NCBI RefSeq assembly: GCF_003336805.1
Contig: NZ_QFWJ01000003.1
Coordinates: 1 to 64,000 of the forward strand
DNA: 64,000 bases
Source: Marinospirillum perlucidum
GTDB taxonomy: Bacteria > Pseudomonadota > Gammaproteobacteria > Pseudomonadales > Halomonadaceae
Direction: 5' to 3'
Made by a program: the position numbers and the translations under genes. Positions 19,191 to 28,594 of this stretch are shown piece after piece. Under the pieces are notes generated by a model, which was not told the origin of the DNA, did no database searches, and worked only from the letters and a program-made list of their open reading frames with translations. How positions within the stretch are numbered: position 1 is the stretch's first letter; every line of letters begins with the position of its first letter.

Positions 19191-20300
19191 ATGGAAAAGC
19201 TGGATGCAGTCGTAATCGGTGCGGGTGTCGTGGGGCTGGCTGTGGCCCGCTCCCTGGCCCGGGCCGGACGCGAAGTGATTCTGCTGGAAAAAAATACCCG
19301 CTGGGGCGAAGAAACCAGTTCTCGCAACTCCGAAGTAATCCACGCGGGTCTCTACTATCCGGCCGGCAGCCTTAAAGCGCGTACTTGCGTTCAAGGCAAC
19401 CGGCTGCTTTATCAGTATTGTCGGGATCGACAAATCCAGCATCATAATTGCGGCAAGCTGATCGTGGCCTCGAATGCTCATCAGCTGGCGCAATTAAAAC
19501 AACTGCAGCAAACGGCCCTGACCAATACTGGCCAGCAACTGCCCTGGTTGGACAAGCAGGAATTGACCCGCTGGGAACCTGAGCTGCAAGTCGAAGCCGC
19601 ACTTTATTCACCGACCACCGGGATTATCGACAGCCACGCGCTGATGCAGTCGCTGCTGGCCGATCTCGAAGCGGCAGGCGGGCAGCTGGTGACAGCGCAA
19701 AAGGTGACCGGCGGTCACTTAACACCGCAAAAAAAATACCTGCAAATCGATGACTATGAAATCCAAGTAGAGCTGCTGGTCAATGCAGGCGGCCTCTGGG
19801 CGGTCGACCTGGCACGTCAGCTGCATGCGAATCCTTCCTGGTTGCCCCAGGCCCACTTTGCCCGAGGCCAGTATTTTTCTCTGATGGGAAAGAACCCCTT
19901 TAGCCATCTGATCTACCCGCTGCCCGAACCCGGTGGCTTGGGAATCCACTTGACGCTGGATTTACAGGGGCGGGCGCGTTTTGGTCCGGACGTCGAATGG
20001 CTGCAAACGCAGGATCCGGCTAAGCTGGACTTTTCGGTGACTGAAGAGGCGCGCAATCGTTTTGCGCAGGCGATCCAGGCTTATTGGCCAGGGCTGCAGC
20101 CGCAACACCTCCAGCCGGATTATGCCGGAGTGCGCCCCAAGATCAGCCGTGAAGCACAGCAGGATTTCATGCTGGTCGGCGAAGCCATTCACGCCTGCCC
20201 GGGTGTTATGCACCTGCTCGGAATCGAATCACCGGGATTGACAGCCAGCCTGGCCCTGGCCGAAGCAGTAACCCAACAACTGACAGCTACAGGAGTTTGA
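19191..20300 (+). CDS. FAD-dependent oxidoreductase, L-2-hydroxyglutarate dehydrogenase-like
   Basis: A DAO-fold flavoprotein of 369 residues. The FAD-binding motif is VVIGAGVVGLAVARSLARAG near the N-terminus, followed by E-K at the end of the second strand (LLEKN). The block TSSRNSEVIHAGLYYP is characteristic of L-2-hydroxyglutarate dehydrogenase and close relatives (LhgO/YgaF). The C-terminal GIESPGLTASLALAEAV is the usual second FAD-contact region. It sits between hemF and aroE, overlapping neither; the link to those pathways is not obvious. The substrate assignment is by similarity only. Confidence 0.85.
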   Translation: MEKLDAVVIGAGVVGLAVARSLARAGREVILLEKNTRWGEETSSRNSEVIHAGLYYPAGSLKARTCVQGNRLLYQYCRDRQIQHHNCGKLIVASNAHQLAQLKQLQQTALTNTGQQLPWLDKQELTRWEPELQVEAALYSPTTGIIDSHALMQSLLADLEAAGGQLVTAQKVTGGHLTPQKKYLQIDDYEIQVELLVNAGGLWAVDLARQLHANPSWLPQAHFARGQYFSLMGKNPFSHLIYPLPEPGGLGIHLTLDLQGRARFGPDVEWLQTQDPAKLDFSVTEEARNRFAQAIQAYWPGLQPQHLQPDYAGVRPKISREAQQDFMLVGEAIHACPGVMHLLGIESPGLTASLALAEAVTQQLTATGV

Positions 20301-20301
20301 A

Positions 20302-21141
20302 GTGACGGATCAATATGCGGTTTTTGGCAACCCCATTGCCCATAGCAAATCACCGCAAATCCATCGCTGGTTTGCCGAACAAACCCAGCAGGATCTGAGT
20401 TATCAGCCGATTCTCGCCCCTGAGGAAGACTTTCAAGGCAGTGCCGAAGCCTTTTTTAACCAGGGTGGGCAAGGGGCTAATGTCACCGTACCCTTCAAAC
20501 TCGATGCCCTGGTTTTTGCCGAAAAGCTGTCGCCACGAGCGCGTCGGGCCGGTGCCGTGAATACGCTGCAAAAAGGCAAGAATGAAGTGATCTACGGAGA
20601 TAATACGGATGGAGCCGGGCTGGTCAGAGATCTTCAGGGGCATCTGCAATTGAATTTGAATAACCAGCGGGTCTTGCTGGTCGGTGCCGGAGGGGCTGCA
20701 AGAGGGGTGGTGGAACCCTTGCTGGAAGCGGGTGTGGCCAGCCTCAAGATTGCCAACCGTACACCGGAAAAAGCCCAGCAACTGGTGCAGATTTTTCACG
20801 GCCTGCAGCCTCGGGCCCAGGTGACTGCCTGTAACTGGGCAGGGCTGGAAGGCCAACAGTTCGATCTGGTGATCAATGCCACCTCTGCCAGCCTGAGTGG
20901 TGATCTGCCGCCCTTGCCTGCTGGTCTCTTTGCTACCGGAGCAACTGCTTATGACATGATGTACGCGGCCCGGCCGACCCCCTTTATGCAGTGGGCCGAG
21001 AAGCAGGGTGCCGAGCAGATCAGTGATGGTCTGGGCATGCTGGTTGAGCAGGCTGCTGAAGCCTTTTTCCTCTGGCGTCAGGTCAGACCCGAAACCTCTG
21101 GTGTGCTGCAGCGGCTACGCCAGGAAATTCAGGCAGGTTAA
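20302..21141 (+). CDS. aroE: shikimate dehydrogenase (NADP+)
   Basis: Reduces 3-dehydroshikimate to shikimate in chorismate synthesis. The substrate site shows NPIAHSKSPQIH, the catalytic lysine in ANVTVPFK and the partner aspartate in GDNTDGAG. The NADP-binding loop is LVGAGGAARGVVEPLLEAG, followed by NRTPEKA, which fits NADP preference. GTG start one base after the upstream stop (TGAAGTG). Length of 279 is usual. The dgt gene follows after one base. Confidence 0.97.
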   Translation: MTDQYAVFGNPIAHSKSPQIHRWFAEQTQQDLSYQPILAPEEDFQGSAEAFFNQGGQGANVTVPFKLDALVFAEKLSPRARRAGAVNTLQKGKNEVIYGDNTDGAGLVRDLQGHLQLNLNNQRVLLVGAGGAARGVVEPLLEAGVASLKIANRTPEKAQQLVQIFHGLQPRAQVTACNWAGLEGQQFDLVINATSASLSGDLPPLPAGLFATGATAYDMMYAARPTPFMQWAEKQGAEQISDGLGMLVEQAAEAFFLWRQVRPETSGVLQRLRQEIQAG

Positions 21142-21142
21142 A

Positions 21143-22651
21143 ATGTCCTTGATTCAGCAGTTGACTGCACTTCGACCCTATCATCATGAGCTGGCCGATA
21201 ACTATCGCCTGGCCGTGAAGGGGCTGGGCTATTTTGAGGCCCAGTTGGAGAGTGACCGTGGCCGGGTGATTAACTCGGCTGCCGTACGTCGCCTGCAGCA
21301 GAAAACCCAGGTTTTTCCTCTGGAACGCAATGCAGCCGTTCGCAGTCGCCTGACCCATTCCCTGGAGGTTCAGCAAACCGGTCGTTTTATCACGCGCAGC
21401 GTTTTTCATCTGCTGCGTGAGCGAGGAGCGGACCGGGAACTATTGGACTTGGAGCGTTCGGCTGAAAGCCTAGTGGAAATGGCCTGTCTGCTGCATGATA
21501 TCGGCAACCCCCCTTTCGGGCATTTTGGCGAGGCGGCCTTGTCACGCTGGTTTGCCGAGCACCTGCCCGAGCTGCAGGCGTTTACTCGCCCCCTGGAGGA
21601 CCCTGCCCAGGAAGACTTGCGGCGGCAATTGATGCAGGAGTTGGTCAATTTTGAGGGCAATGCCCAGGCTGTGCGCCTCTTGGTGAATCTGCAAAAACTC
21701 AACCTGACCTATGTGCAGGTGGCAGCGGCACTGAAATACACTCGCTGCGCCACCCAGCCGCGTCCGGATAAAGATCAGCCATTGGATTATCTGCAGAAAA
21801 AGCCTGGTTATTACTTTTCCGAAAGCCAGTACATCCAGTCGCTTTACGAAGCCTTGCAGCTCAAGCCAGGCCATCGCTTTGCCTTGAGCTACCTGATGGA
21901 AGCAGCCGATGATATTGCCTACTGTCTGGCTGATCTGGAAGACAGTGTCGATAAAGGCATTCTGACCCACCAGAAACTGGCAGAGCTTCTCAAGCAAGAG
22001 TTTACCGAACGCTATCCCGAGGACCCGCAAGGCCAGCATTTTCAGGGTTATTCCTTTATCCAGCTGGTGGATTTTGCCCTCGACAAGGCAGCCGAAGAAA
22101 GCATCAACAAGGATCATGAATTTTTTGTCTGGTTGCGTGTACGCTTGATTCATCCCCTGGTTCAGCATGCCGCAGAAACCTTTGTCGATCGTTGGGATGA
22201 GATCGAAGCCGGCAGCCTCAATCGGGCTTTGCTGGAGGATGATTCCGCCTGCCATGCAGCGGTAACAACCCTCAAGCGAGTGGCCTTCAAGCATGTTTTT
22301 AATGTTGATGAAGTCTCCACGCTGATGCTGCAAGGCTACCGTATTCTCTTTGGTCTGCTGGATTTCTATCTGCCCTTGCTACGCCTCTCCCAGGAAGATT
22401 TTAAGGAGCTGGAAAGCGGCGAAGCCTGGAATGACTATCTGTTGGAAAGCCGCCTCTTCCAGCGTCTGCCGCGCAAACACCTCAAGGCCTATCAACAGCT
22501 TCGTGCTTCTGCTGCCAGCCTGGGCGCTGGGCAGCTTCCGGCCGATGTTTGGGAGGCCTATTGTCGCTGTCGCCTTTTGCAGGACATGATCAGCGGCATG
22601 ACGGATCAATTTGCCCTGGATGAATACCAGACCCTGGCCGCTGTACGCTAA
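21143..22651 (+). CDS. dgt: deoxyguanosinetriphosphate triphosphohydrolase
   Basis: Hydrolyses dGTP to deoxyguanosine and triphosphate, so it helps set dNTP pools. The HD-domain metal site shows RSRLTHSLEVQQTGR and LLHDIGNPPFGHFGE, with a downstream D in MEAADDIAYCLADLED. At 502 residues it matches the E. coli-type Dgt (505) rather than shorter dNTPases. The start MSLIQQLTALRP lies directly after the aroE stop; a longer frame opening at 21008 inside aroE is rejected. Translational coupling to aroE is likely. Confidence 0.93.
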   Translation: MSLIQQLTALRPYHHELADNYRLAVKGLGYFEAQLESDRGRVINSAAVRRLQQKTQVFPLERNAAVRSRLTHSLEVQQTGRFITRSVFHLLRERGADRELLDLERSAESLVEMACLLHDIGNPPFGHFGEAALSRWFAEHLPELQAFTRPLEDPAQEDLRRQLMQELVNFEGNAQAVRLLVNLQKLNLTYVQVAAALKYTRCATQPRPDKDQPLDYLQKKPGYYFSESQYIQSLYEALQLKPGHRFALSYLMEAADDIAYCLADLEDSVDKGILTHQKLAELLKQEFTERYPEDPQGQHFQGYSFIQLVDFALDKAAEESINKDHEFFVWLRVRLIHPLVQHAAETFVDRWDEIEAGSLNRALLEDDSACHAAVTTLKRVAFKHVFNVDEVSTLMLQGYRILFGLLDFYLPLLRLSQEDFKELESGEAWNDYLLESRLFQRLPRKHLKAYQQLRASAASLGAGQLPADVWEAYCRCRLLQDMISGMTDQFALDEYQTLAAVR

Positions 22652-22663
22652 CCGGAGAAGCCT

Positions 22664-23131
22664 GTGACACCTGCTGTCAATTTACTGAAGAAACGCAAGA
22701 CTGCTTTTCAGCTGCATGAATACGACCATGAACCCGGATCGGCTTCCTACGGTCTGGAAGCAGCAGAAAAGTTGGGACTCTCCCCCGAGGAGGTCTTCAA
22801 AACCCTGGTCGCCGAGCTGGATAGCGGTCAGTTGGTGGTGGCTATTTTACCGGTAGATCAGCAACTCAACCTGAAAAAACTGGCCAAGGCGGCCAAAGCC
22901 AAGAAGGCAAGCCTGGCAGACCCGGCCAAAGTGGAAAGAACCACGGGCTATCTACTCGGTGGCGTCAGCCCCCTGGGGCAGAAAAAAGCCCTGCCGACCT
23001 TTATCCATCAATCAGCCGAGCCACTGCAGCAGATGAATGTTAGTGGCGGCCGCCGAGGGCTGGAAATCCAGCTGGCACCCAAGGATCTGCTGGCCCTGAC
23101 ACGTGGGCAGCTGGCTGACTTGGTCAGCTAG
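22664..23131 (+). CDS. ybaK: Cys-tRNA(Pro)/Cys-tRNA(Cys) deacylase YbaK
   Basis: A trans-editing enzyme that removes Cys from mischarged tRNA(Pro). The 155 residues have the YbaK/EbsC fold; the conserved lysine is K46 in EEVFKTLVAE. Later signature elements are GYLLGGVSPLGQKK and NVSGGRRGLEIQLAP. GTG start with GGAGAAG upstream. It lies 12 bases after dgt, likely the last gene of the rightward run. Confidence 0.95.
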   Translation: MTPAVNLLKKRKTAFQLHEYDHEPGSASYGLEAAEKLGLSPEEVFKTLVAELDSGQLVVAILPVDQQLNLKKLAKAAKAKKASLADPAKVERTTGYLLGGVSPLGQKKALPTFIHQSAEPLQQMNVSGGRRGLEIQLAPKDLLALTRGQLADLVS

Positions 23132-23279
23132 AAGGTCGTTCGTTAGGCATCAAGCTAATTAATTTTATTAATCATTGCGATTCACAAGATCGACTTCTCT
23201 TTTGAACGCCAGGGGTTTAGACTGGTCGTTCTACTTTTTCTTGTCTTTTTGCTTCTTGCTTGTTTGTCAGGAGATTCTC

Positions 23280-24488
23280 TTGTCTCAATTGAAATTGGCT
23301 GTGCTGCTGGGGATGACCGTTGCTCTGGGCCCCCTGGCACTGGATGCCTATTTGCCCGCTTTTCCGGAAATCGCCGAGGGCTTTGCCATTCCCCATTCTG
23401 AAGTGGGGCTGACGCTGAGCGCCTATGTGATGACCCTGGGGCTGGCTCAGCTGGTGGGTGGTCCCCTGTCGGATCGTTATGGGCGAAAACTGATTCTTGT
23501 CACCGGCCTGCTGATTTTTGCGATTGCCGGCAGCCTGGTGGCCCAGGCCGACTCACTGGTGGAGATGGTGAGCTGGCGTATTCTGCAAGGCATTGGCGGA
23601 GCCTTCTGTGCCGTCTCGGTTCCAGCTATTGTACGCGATGAATCCGGTGGTCAGGATGCAGCCCGCCTCTTTGGTTTGATTGGCCTGATCATGTTTATTG
23701 CCCCGGCCGCAGCACCCTCACTGGGTGCTTTAATGCTGGCGATGGGGGATTGGCACTGGATCTTCCTGGTCTTGACCGGCTATGCGGTGTTTCTGGCCGT
23801 CGTCTTGCAGCTGGCGCTCTTTCCGCATTTGACGCCCCGGCCTCCGGCCACCACCCCTGTGAAAACACTGGTCACCAACTACCTGCTGGTGCTCAAGCAC
23901 AAGACCACCATGCGTTTTGTGGGTATTCAGGTGCTCTGCTTCAGCACCATGCTGCTGTTTATTACCCATTCCTCGTTTATTTACCAGGAGTGGTTTGGCT
24001 TGTCCAATACGGCTTTTTCGCTGCTTTTCGCTGCAAATATCGCTTTAATGGCAACGCTTAACTTGATTAACCGCCCTCTGTTACGCAAGGTACCTTCGGT
24101 CATTTTGCTGCGTATTCAGGTGATTCTGCAGTTTATGTCCATGCTTTCCCTGGTGGCCGTGGTCCTGCTGGATGGTCCCTTCTGGGCGGTGGCTGCCTGC
24201 ATTATCGCGGCAATTGGCTTTCAGGGCGGTATCATTCCCAACAATATGGCCAATGCCCTGGAGTTCTTCCCGCATCTGGGTGGAACCGCAGCGGCCCTTC
24301 TGGGAGCAACCCAGTTTACCGTCTCTGGAGGAATCAGCGCCCTGTCCTCGGCTTTTGCCGGCGATTCCTTGATCACCATCGTACTGAGTATGTTGATTTG
24401 CTCAACAGGAGCCTTTCTGCTCGTACTAGGCGCTCCGGCGGCCGTTGCGAAAGAAAAGGCTGCTATGGCAGCAGCTGAAAACTGCTAG
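23280..24488 (+). CDS. Bcr/CflA family MFS drug-efflux transporter
   Basis: A 12-helix major facilitator of about 402 residues in the inner membrane, expected to export drugs or metabolites by proton antiport. Helix 1 has LGPLALDAYLPAFPEIA, typical of Bcr/CflA. Motif A is GGPLSDRYGRKLILVTG and a motif C-like stretch follows in helix 5. The TTG start at 23280 is chosen because AGGAG lies six bases before it; a TTG at 23175 would add an unusual 35-residue hydrophobic leader with no ribosome site. The end converges on dctD, the two stops overlapping in CTAG. Confidence 0.88.
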   Translation: MSQLKLAVLLGMTVALGPLALDAYLPAFPEIAEGFAIPHSEVGLTLSAYVMTLGLAQLVGGPLSDRYGRKLILVTGLLIFAIAGSLVAQADSLVEMVSWRILQGIGGAFCAVSVPAIVRDESGGQDAARLFGLIGLIMFIAPAAAPSLGALMLAMGDWHWIFLVLTGYAVFLAVVLQLALFPHLTPRPPATTPVKTLVTNYLLVLKHKTTMRFVGIQVLCFSTMLLFITHSSFIYQEWFGLSNTAFSLLFAANIALMATLNLINRPLLRKVPSVILLRIQVILQFMSMLSLVAVVLLDGPFWAVAACIIAAIGFQGGIIPNNMANALEFFPHLGGTAAALLGATQFTVSGGISALSSAFAGDSLITIVLSMLICSTGAFLLVLGAPAAVAKEKAAMAAAENC

Positions 24489-25852
24489 TCTTCGGCGAGA
24501 AAATCCTCACGCGATAAGCCGTATTTTTTCAGCTTGTCGTAGAGGGTCTTGCGCGGGAGGCTGAGGTCTTCCAGCGTGGCCTTGATAGAGCCCTTGTTGC
24601 GTCCCAGTGCCTGTTCAATCAGGCTTTTCTCGAACATTTCTACCTGCTCGGGCAGGGTGAGCGGCTGACGGCTGGAATTGCCAAACATCAGTTGCTCCAA
24701 ATCGTAGTCGCAGGTGGCACCCAGAAGTACATAGCGTTCAGCCAGGTTGCGCAGTTCCCGGACATTGCCCGGCCAATCGTGGCTCATCAGCAGGGAAACC
24801 TGAGCCGGTGTCGGTGTGGGAGCTTCCAGGCCGGAGCGGGTGGCGGCAACGATGGCAAAGTGCTGGAAGAGCAGGGGCACATCATCACGGCGATCCCTGA
24901 GGGGCGGAATATCCAGGGTAACCACGTTCAAGCGGTAGTAGAGGTCTTCACGAAAGCTGCCTTCAGCCGAAGCCGCCTTAAGATCGGTTTTGGTGGCGGC
25001 TATAACGCGGATATTCAGGCTGATGGCATTATTGGAACCCAGGCGTTCCAGTTGCCTCTCCTGGAGAACGCGCAGTAGTTTGACCTGCAGGCTCAAGGGC
25101 ATGGATTCGATTTCATCCAGAAACAGGGTGCCGCCATTGGCATGCTCGAACTTACCGATGCGCCGCTTGCTGGCGCCGGTAAAGGCTCCTGGCTCGTGAC
25201 CGAAAAGCTCGGATTCGATGATGCTTTCCGGCACGGCCCCGCAGTTGATGGCGACGAAGTTTTTTCCGGCGCGGCTGCTTTGCTCATGGATATAACGGGC
25301 GAGCAGATCCTTGCCGGTGCCGGTTTCCCCCCAGAGGAGCAAATCCGTTTCTACCTGGGCCAGCTGATTGGCCATGGACATCAGGCGTTTAACGGCCTGG
25401 GTTCGCCCCAGAACCCGAGGGCCGGGCGTGGAATGGCGGGCCAGCTCCTCACGCAGGCTACGGTTTTCCAGGGTCAGACGGCGCTTGTCCAAAGCCCGGG
25501 CGACAACATCCAGGAGCACCTCGTTACGAAAGGGTTTTTCCAGAAAATCATAAGCACCTTCGCGCATGGCGGTGACGGCGGTGGAGATATCGCCGTGGCC
25601 GGTGATCAGGATAACGGGCAGGTCGGTATCCAGGGTGCGAGCTTCCTGCAAAAATTCCATGCCGTCCATGCCGGGCATGCGGATATCGGAAATCACCACG
25701 CCAGGCCAGTCAGGTGTTAATGCCTTGAGAGCCTGGCTGGCTTTTTCAAAGCTTTGCACCTGATAACCGGCCAGCTCCAGGGTTTGACCCAGACTGATGC
25801 GCAGGTGCTTTTCATCATCGAGAATAATGACGGGGAGAAGCGTTTCAGTCAT
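24485..25852 (-). CDS. dctD: sigma54-dependent response regulator, DctD-like
   Basis: Phospho-accepting transcription activator for sigma54 promoters. The receiver domain has the acidic patch LDDE and phospho-acceptor D56 (VISDIRMPGMDG). The AAA+ domain has the Walker A GETGTGKDLLAR, the sigma54-contact loop GAFTGA and GTLFLDEIESMPLSLQ. A Fis-type helix-turn-helix ends the protein. Start MTETLLPV overlaps the dctB stop by a few bases; AGGT lies upstream. Length 455 matches DctD. C4-dicarboxylate sensing is the family norm, but no dicarboxylate transporter is in the window, and its neighbours are lactate genes. Confidence 0.9.
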   Translation of the reverse strand: MTETLLPVIILDDEKHLRISLGQTLELAGYQVQSFEKASQALKALTPDWPGVVISDIRMPGMDGMEFLQEARTLDTDLPVILITGHGDISTAVTAMREGAYDFLEKPFRNEVLLDVVARALDKRRLTLENRSLREELARHSTPGPRVLGRTQAVKRLMSMANQLAQVETDLLLWGETGTGKDLLARYIHEQSSRAGKNFVAINCGAVPESIIESELFGHEPGAFTGASKRRIGKFEHANGGTLFLDEIESMPLSLQVKLLRVLQERQLERLGSNNAISLNIRVIAATKTDLKAASAEGSFREDLYYRLNVVTLDIPPLRDRRDDVPLLFQHFAIVAATRSGLEAPTPTPAQVSLLMSHDWPGNVRELRNLAERYVLLGATCDYDLEQLMFGNSSRQPLTLPEQVEMFEKSLIEQALGRNKGSIKATLEDLSLPRKTLYDKLKKYGLSREDFLAED

Positions 25853-27794
25853 GAGAGTTACCTGTTGATGATGGGAGGTCTTCCGGATAACTGGGCGGCA
25901 GGTAGAGGCTGAAAACGGCACCCGTTGCCTTTTCCGGTTCCAGAGGCTGAGTGGGCAGCTGGAAATTCTGATGGTTGTCAGCTTCCAGCCAGCCGTTGAG
26001 ATCACTGGCGATGCGATTGGAAATGGACAGGCCCAGGCCCAGGCCCTGCCCCGGTTCCTTGCCGGTGACGAAGGGATCGAAGATTTCATCCAGACGATGC
26101 CTGGGAATGCCGGGGCCGGAATCCCAGACCTGGATTCTGACCCATTCGCTGCCTTCCCGGATCAGCGAGTCTGCACAAATTTTCAGCTGCTTGCCATCAT
26201 TTTCCTTGAGCGCATGGAGGGCGTTGGAGAGCAGGTTGACCAGCACCTGTTCCAGGCGAACCATATCGGCCAGCACAAAAACCTCCTGTTCGGGAAAGTC
26301 GAGCTCGACCTGGATGGATTCCTGTTCCAGAGGGCTGCGATAAAGGCGCAGGGCATAATCACAGGCAGCCTGAACAGAAACCGGCACCAGTTTTTCGCCA
26401 CTATTGCGCGAGAACATCTTCAACTGGGCGCTGATTTCACCCATGCGTTCGGTCAATTCCAGAATCTGCTCCAGGTTGGAATCGGCTGTCTCCACCCGGT
26501 TGCGGGCCAAAAAGGTGCGGGCATTTTCGGCATAGCTGCGCAGGGCTGCCAGGGGTTGGTTCAATTCGTGATTGATGCTGGCTGCCAGCTGACCCAGGAC
26601 CGCCAGTTTGGCGGTTTGTACCAGTTCTTTTTGTGTGGCCCTCAGTGCTTCTTCGGTTTGTTGATGTTGATGAATTTCATCCAGCAGGCGCTGATTGCTG
26701 GCCGACAGATCCGAAGTTCTTTCCAGAACGCGGGTTTCCAGCTCGTCATGGGCAGCCTGAAGGGCCTGGTGAGCCTCTTCCTTCCAGGCTTCATGCTCCT
26801 GCTGGGTGCGTCGACGCTGGAGTAGATAAAAGGCGGTAAAAGCCAGAATGACCAGGGTGAAGCCGGTCAGCAGCAGGATCTGGAAGGTTTGTTTACGCAC
26901 CGGGTCCAGTTTTTTCATGATATGAACCTGCCAGCCGGCTTCCGGCATGGCCTGGCTAAGCTGCAGGTAATCCTGGGTAAAGCCGCTTTCCAGTTGCAGA
27001 GCCAGGCGCTGGGCACCGGATTCCAGCGTTTCTCGTTCGTTGACGGGCAGGGCACTTAATTGGCGTCCGGCATAACGTCGTGATGCCTGGATGCGAGCCT
27101 GCGTCTGACTTTCCAGGGGTTGCAGGGTGGAAAGTCGCCATTGCGGGCGCGAGCTGATAAAGATGACGCCATCCGGGTCGGTGACCAGGAGTTCTCCGCT
27201 GGGGTCCTGCCAGGGGTCTTCTATGGCATGGATCTCGATCTTGACGACCAGAACCCCCTGAACTTCTTCCTGATAGAAAACCGGATAGGAAAAATAGTAA
27301 CCGCGCGCGCCGGAAGTGGTGCCCAGCCCATAAAAGCGCCCCCGTCGCCCTTGCATGGCTTGCTGGAAATAGGGGCGAAAGGCAAAGTTCTGGCCGATAA
27401 AGCTATCCGGCCGCCACCAGTTGCTGGCGGCCAGGGTTTTGCCCCGGGTGTTCATCAGGTAGATATCGGTGACGCCGGAAATGACCCGATAGCTGTCCAG
27501 GGCCAGGTTGAGTTCCTGCAGTTGTCGGCTACTGACATCAGCCTGCAGATAAGCACTGAGGTTTTCCTGGGTGGTCAGTAACTGGGCCAGATATTCGTAT
27601 TTTTGCAGTTTGCCTCTCAAGGCGGTGACGTGCAGGCGCAACTCATTACTGGCCTGGTTTTCCAGACGCTCTAACTCCTGGTTCCAGGTCAATCGCGCGG
27701 TTTGCCATAACAGGAGGATGGCCAGCAACAGTAAACTCAGCAGATGCAGGCTCTTCCAGGGTTGCTGCCAGTTCAGAGGGTCGACCGACTTCAA
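25845..27794 (-). CDS. dctB: sensor histidine kinase, DctB-like
   Basis: Membrane sensor partner of the adjacent regulator. TM1 spans about residues 17-33; a periplasmic PDC/dCache-type domain of some 260 residues follows (YLMNTRGKTLAASN, RPYFQQAMQG, GYYFSYPVF); TM2 is in LLLTGFTLVILAFTAFYLL; then a coiled coil with an H-box in SINHELNQPLAALRSYAENA and the ATP-binding N, G1 and G2 boxes (LVNLLSNALHALK, VWDSGPGIP, GLGLGLSIS). TTG start overlaps the lldR stop, with AGGTGG just upstream. Its fusion to the lldR transcript suggests a carboxylate such as lactate as a signal (inference). Confidence 0.9.
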   Translation of the reverse strand: MKSVDPLNWQQPWKSLHLLSLLLLAILLLWQTARLTWNQELERLENQASNELRLHVTALRGKLQKYEYLAQLLTTQENLSAYLQADVSSRQLQELNLALDSYRVISGVTDIYLMNTRGKTLAASNWWRPDSFIGQNFAFRPYFQQAMQGRRGRFYGLGTTSGARGYYFSYPVFYQEEVQGVLVVKIEIHAIEDPWQDPSGELLVTDPDGVIFISSRPQWRLSTLQPLESQTQARIQASRRYAGRQLSALPVNERETLESGAQRLALQLESGFTQDYLQLSQAMPEAGWQVHIMKKLDPVRKQTFQILLLTGFTLVILAFTAFYLLQRRRTQQEHEAWKEEAHQALQAAHDELETRVLERTSDLSASNQRLLDEIHQHQQTEEALRATQKELVQTAKLAVLGQLAASINHELNQPLAALRSYAENARTFLARNRVETADSNLEQILELTERMGEISAQLKMFSRNSGEKLVPVSVQAACDYALRLYRSPLEQESIQVELDFPEQEVFVLADMVRLEQVLVNLLSNALHALKENDGKQLKICADSLIREGSEWVRIQVWDSGPGIPRHRLDEIFDPFVTGKEPGQGLGLGLSISNRIASDLNGWLEADNHQNFQLPTQPLEPEKATGAVFSLYLPPSYPEDLPSSTGNSHD

Positions 27795-28552
27795 ACGGCC
27801 ACCTGTACTCGTCTCAGGGCTCTTTGGATACGGGTTTCCTGCTTGGATAGTTCGAGAAGACCATCTTCGACATACACCAGATGCTGGTGGGATTTGCTCT
27901 GGGCTTTTTCTGGATCACCCGCGAGGATGGCATCCAGCAGCTCCTTGTGCTGCTTATAAAGCAGGGGGCGGGAATCCTTGCGCTCAAACAGACTGGATAA
28001 ATTATCCACAATGCTTTTTTCCAGCAGGTTAAAAAGACCGCGCATGGAATGCAGCAGCACTACGTTATGGGCGGCTTCAGCAATCGCCAGATGGAAGGCG
28101 GCGTCGGCTTCGGCCTCCTTGACCGGGTCCATTTCATCATAGGTTGAGGTCAATTCTTCAAAGCGTTTTTCCAGCAGTTCCTTATCGGCATTGGTCGAGC
28201 GTAGAGCCGCATAGTAGGCAGAAAGGCCTTCCAGCGCATGGCGGAACTCCAGGAGGTCATAGTGGAATTCCGAATGACTGCCCAGCAGTTGCATCAGGGG
28301 GTCGCTGAAAGCGGAACCCACCTGCTCACTGACGTAGGTGCCGCCCCCCTGTTTACTCACCAGCAGGCCTCGGGCAGCCAGTTTTTGAATAGCCTCTCGA
28401 AGCGAAGGGCGGGAGACGCCGAACTGGGTGGCCAGCTCCCGCTCCGGGGGTAACTTTTGTCCGGGTTTAAAGCTGCCCTCGACAATCATGCTTTCCAGCT
28501 GCTGCATGATGACATCGGAAATACGGCGGGTTTCCACTCGGGTGTAAGACAT
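27791..28552 (-). CDS. lldR: GntR/FadR-family regulator, LldR-like
   Basis: Probable lactate-responsive repressor. The N-terminal winged helix (about 8-75) has KLPPERELATQFGVSRPSLREAI. The C-terminal FCD domain keeps metal/ligand histidines in DAAFHLAIAEAAHN. It diverges from lutABC. A perfect ATTGGTATGACCAAT site lies 28 bases upstream of its ATG and an identical one lies in front of lutA, which supports control of both directions, including itself. Length 253 is usual. The pyruvate regulator PdhR is the nearest alternative, but the lactate neighbours favour LldR. Confidence 0.9.
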   Translation of the reverse strand: MSYTRVETRRISDVIMQQLESMIVEGSFKPGQKLPPERELATQFGVSRPSLREAIQKLAARGLLVSKQGGGTYVSEQVGSAFSDPLMQLLGSHSEFHYDLLEFRHALEGLSAYYAALRSTNADKELLEKRFEELTSTYDEMDPVKEAEADAAFHLAIAEAAHNVVLLHSMRGLFNLLEKSIVDNLSSLFERKDSRPLLYKQHKELLDAILAGDPEKAQSKSHQHLVYVEDGLLELSKQETRIQRALRRVQVAV

Positions 28553-28579
28553 GAAGCGGCTTCCTGCAAACAGTGTTTA

Positions 28580-28594
28580 ATTGGTATGACCAAT
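28580..28594. promoter_or_regulatory. LldR-type operator in front of lldR
   Basis: The palindrome ATTGGT-ATG-ACCAAT is 28 bases upstream of the lldR start codon. It matches the TTGGTNNNACCAA pattern of FadR-subfamily GntR repressors (PdhR, LldR). Autoregulation of lldR-dctB-dctD is the simplest reading. Confidence 0.8.

Noticed and set aside
21542-22333. 263-codon open frame antisense to dgt
   Set aside because: No recognisable domain; dgt has all HD-family motifs on the opposite strand. Similar long antisense frames opposite fabV, tsaC, dctB, hisS and secD were dismissed for the same reason.
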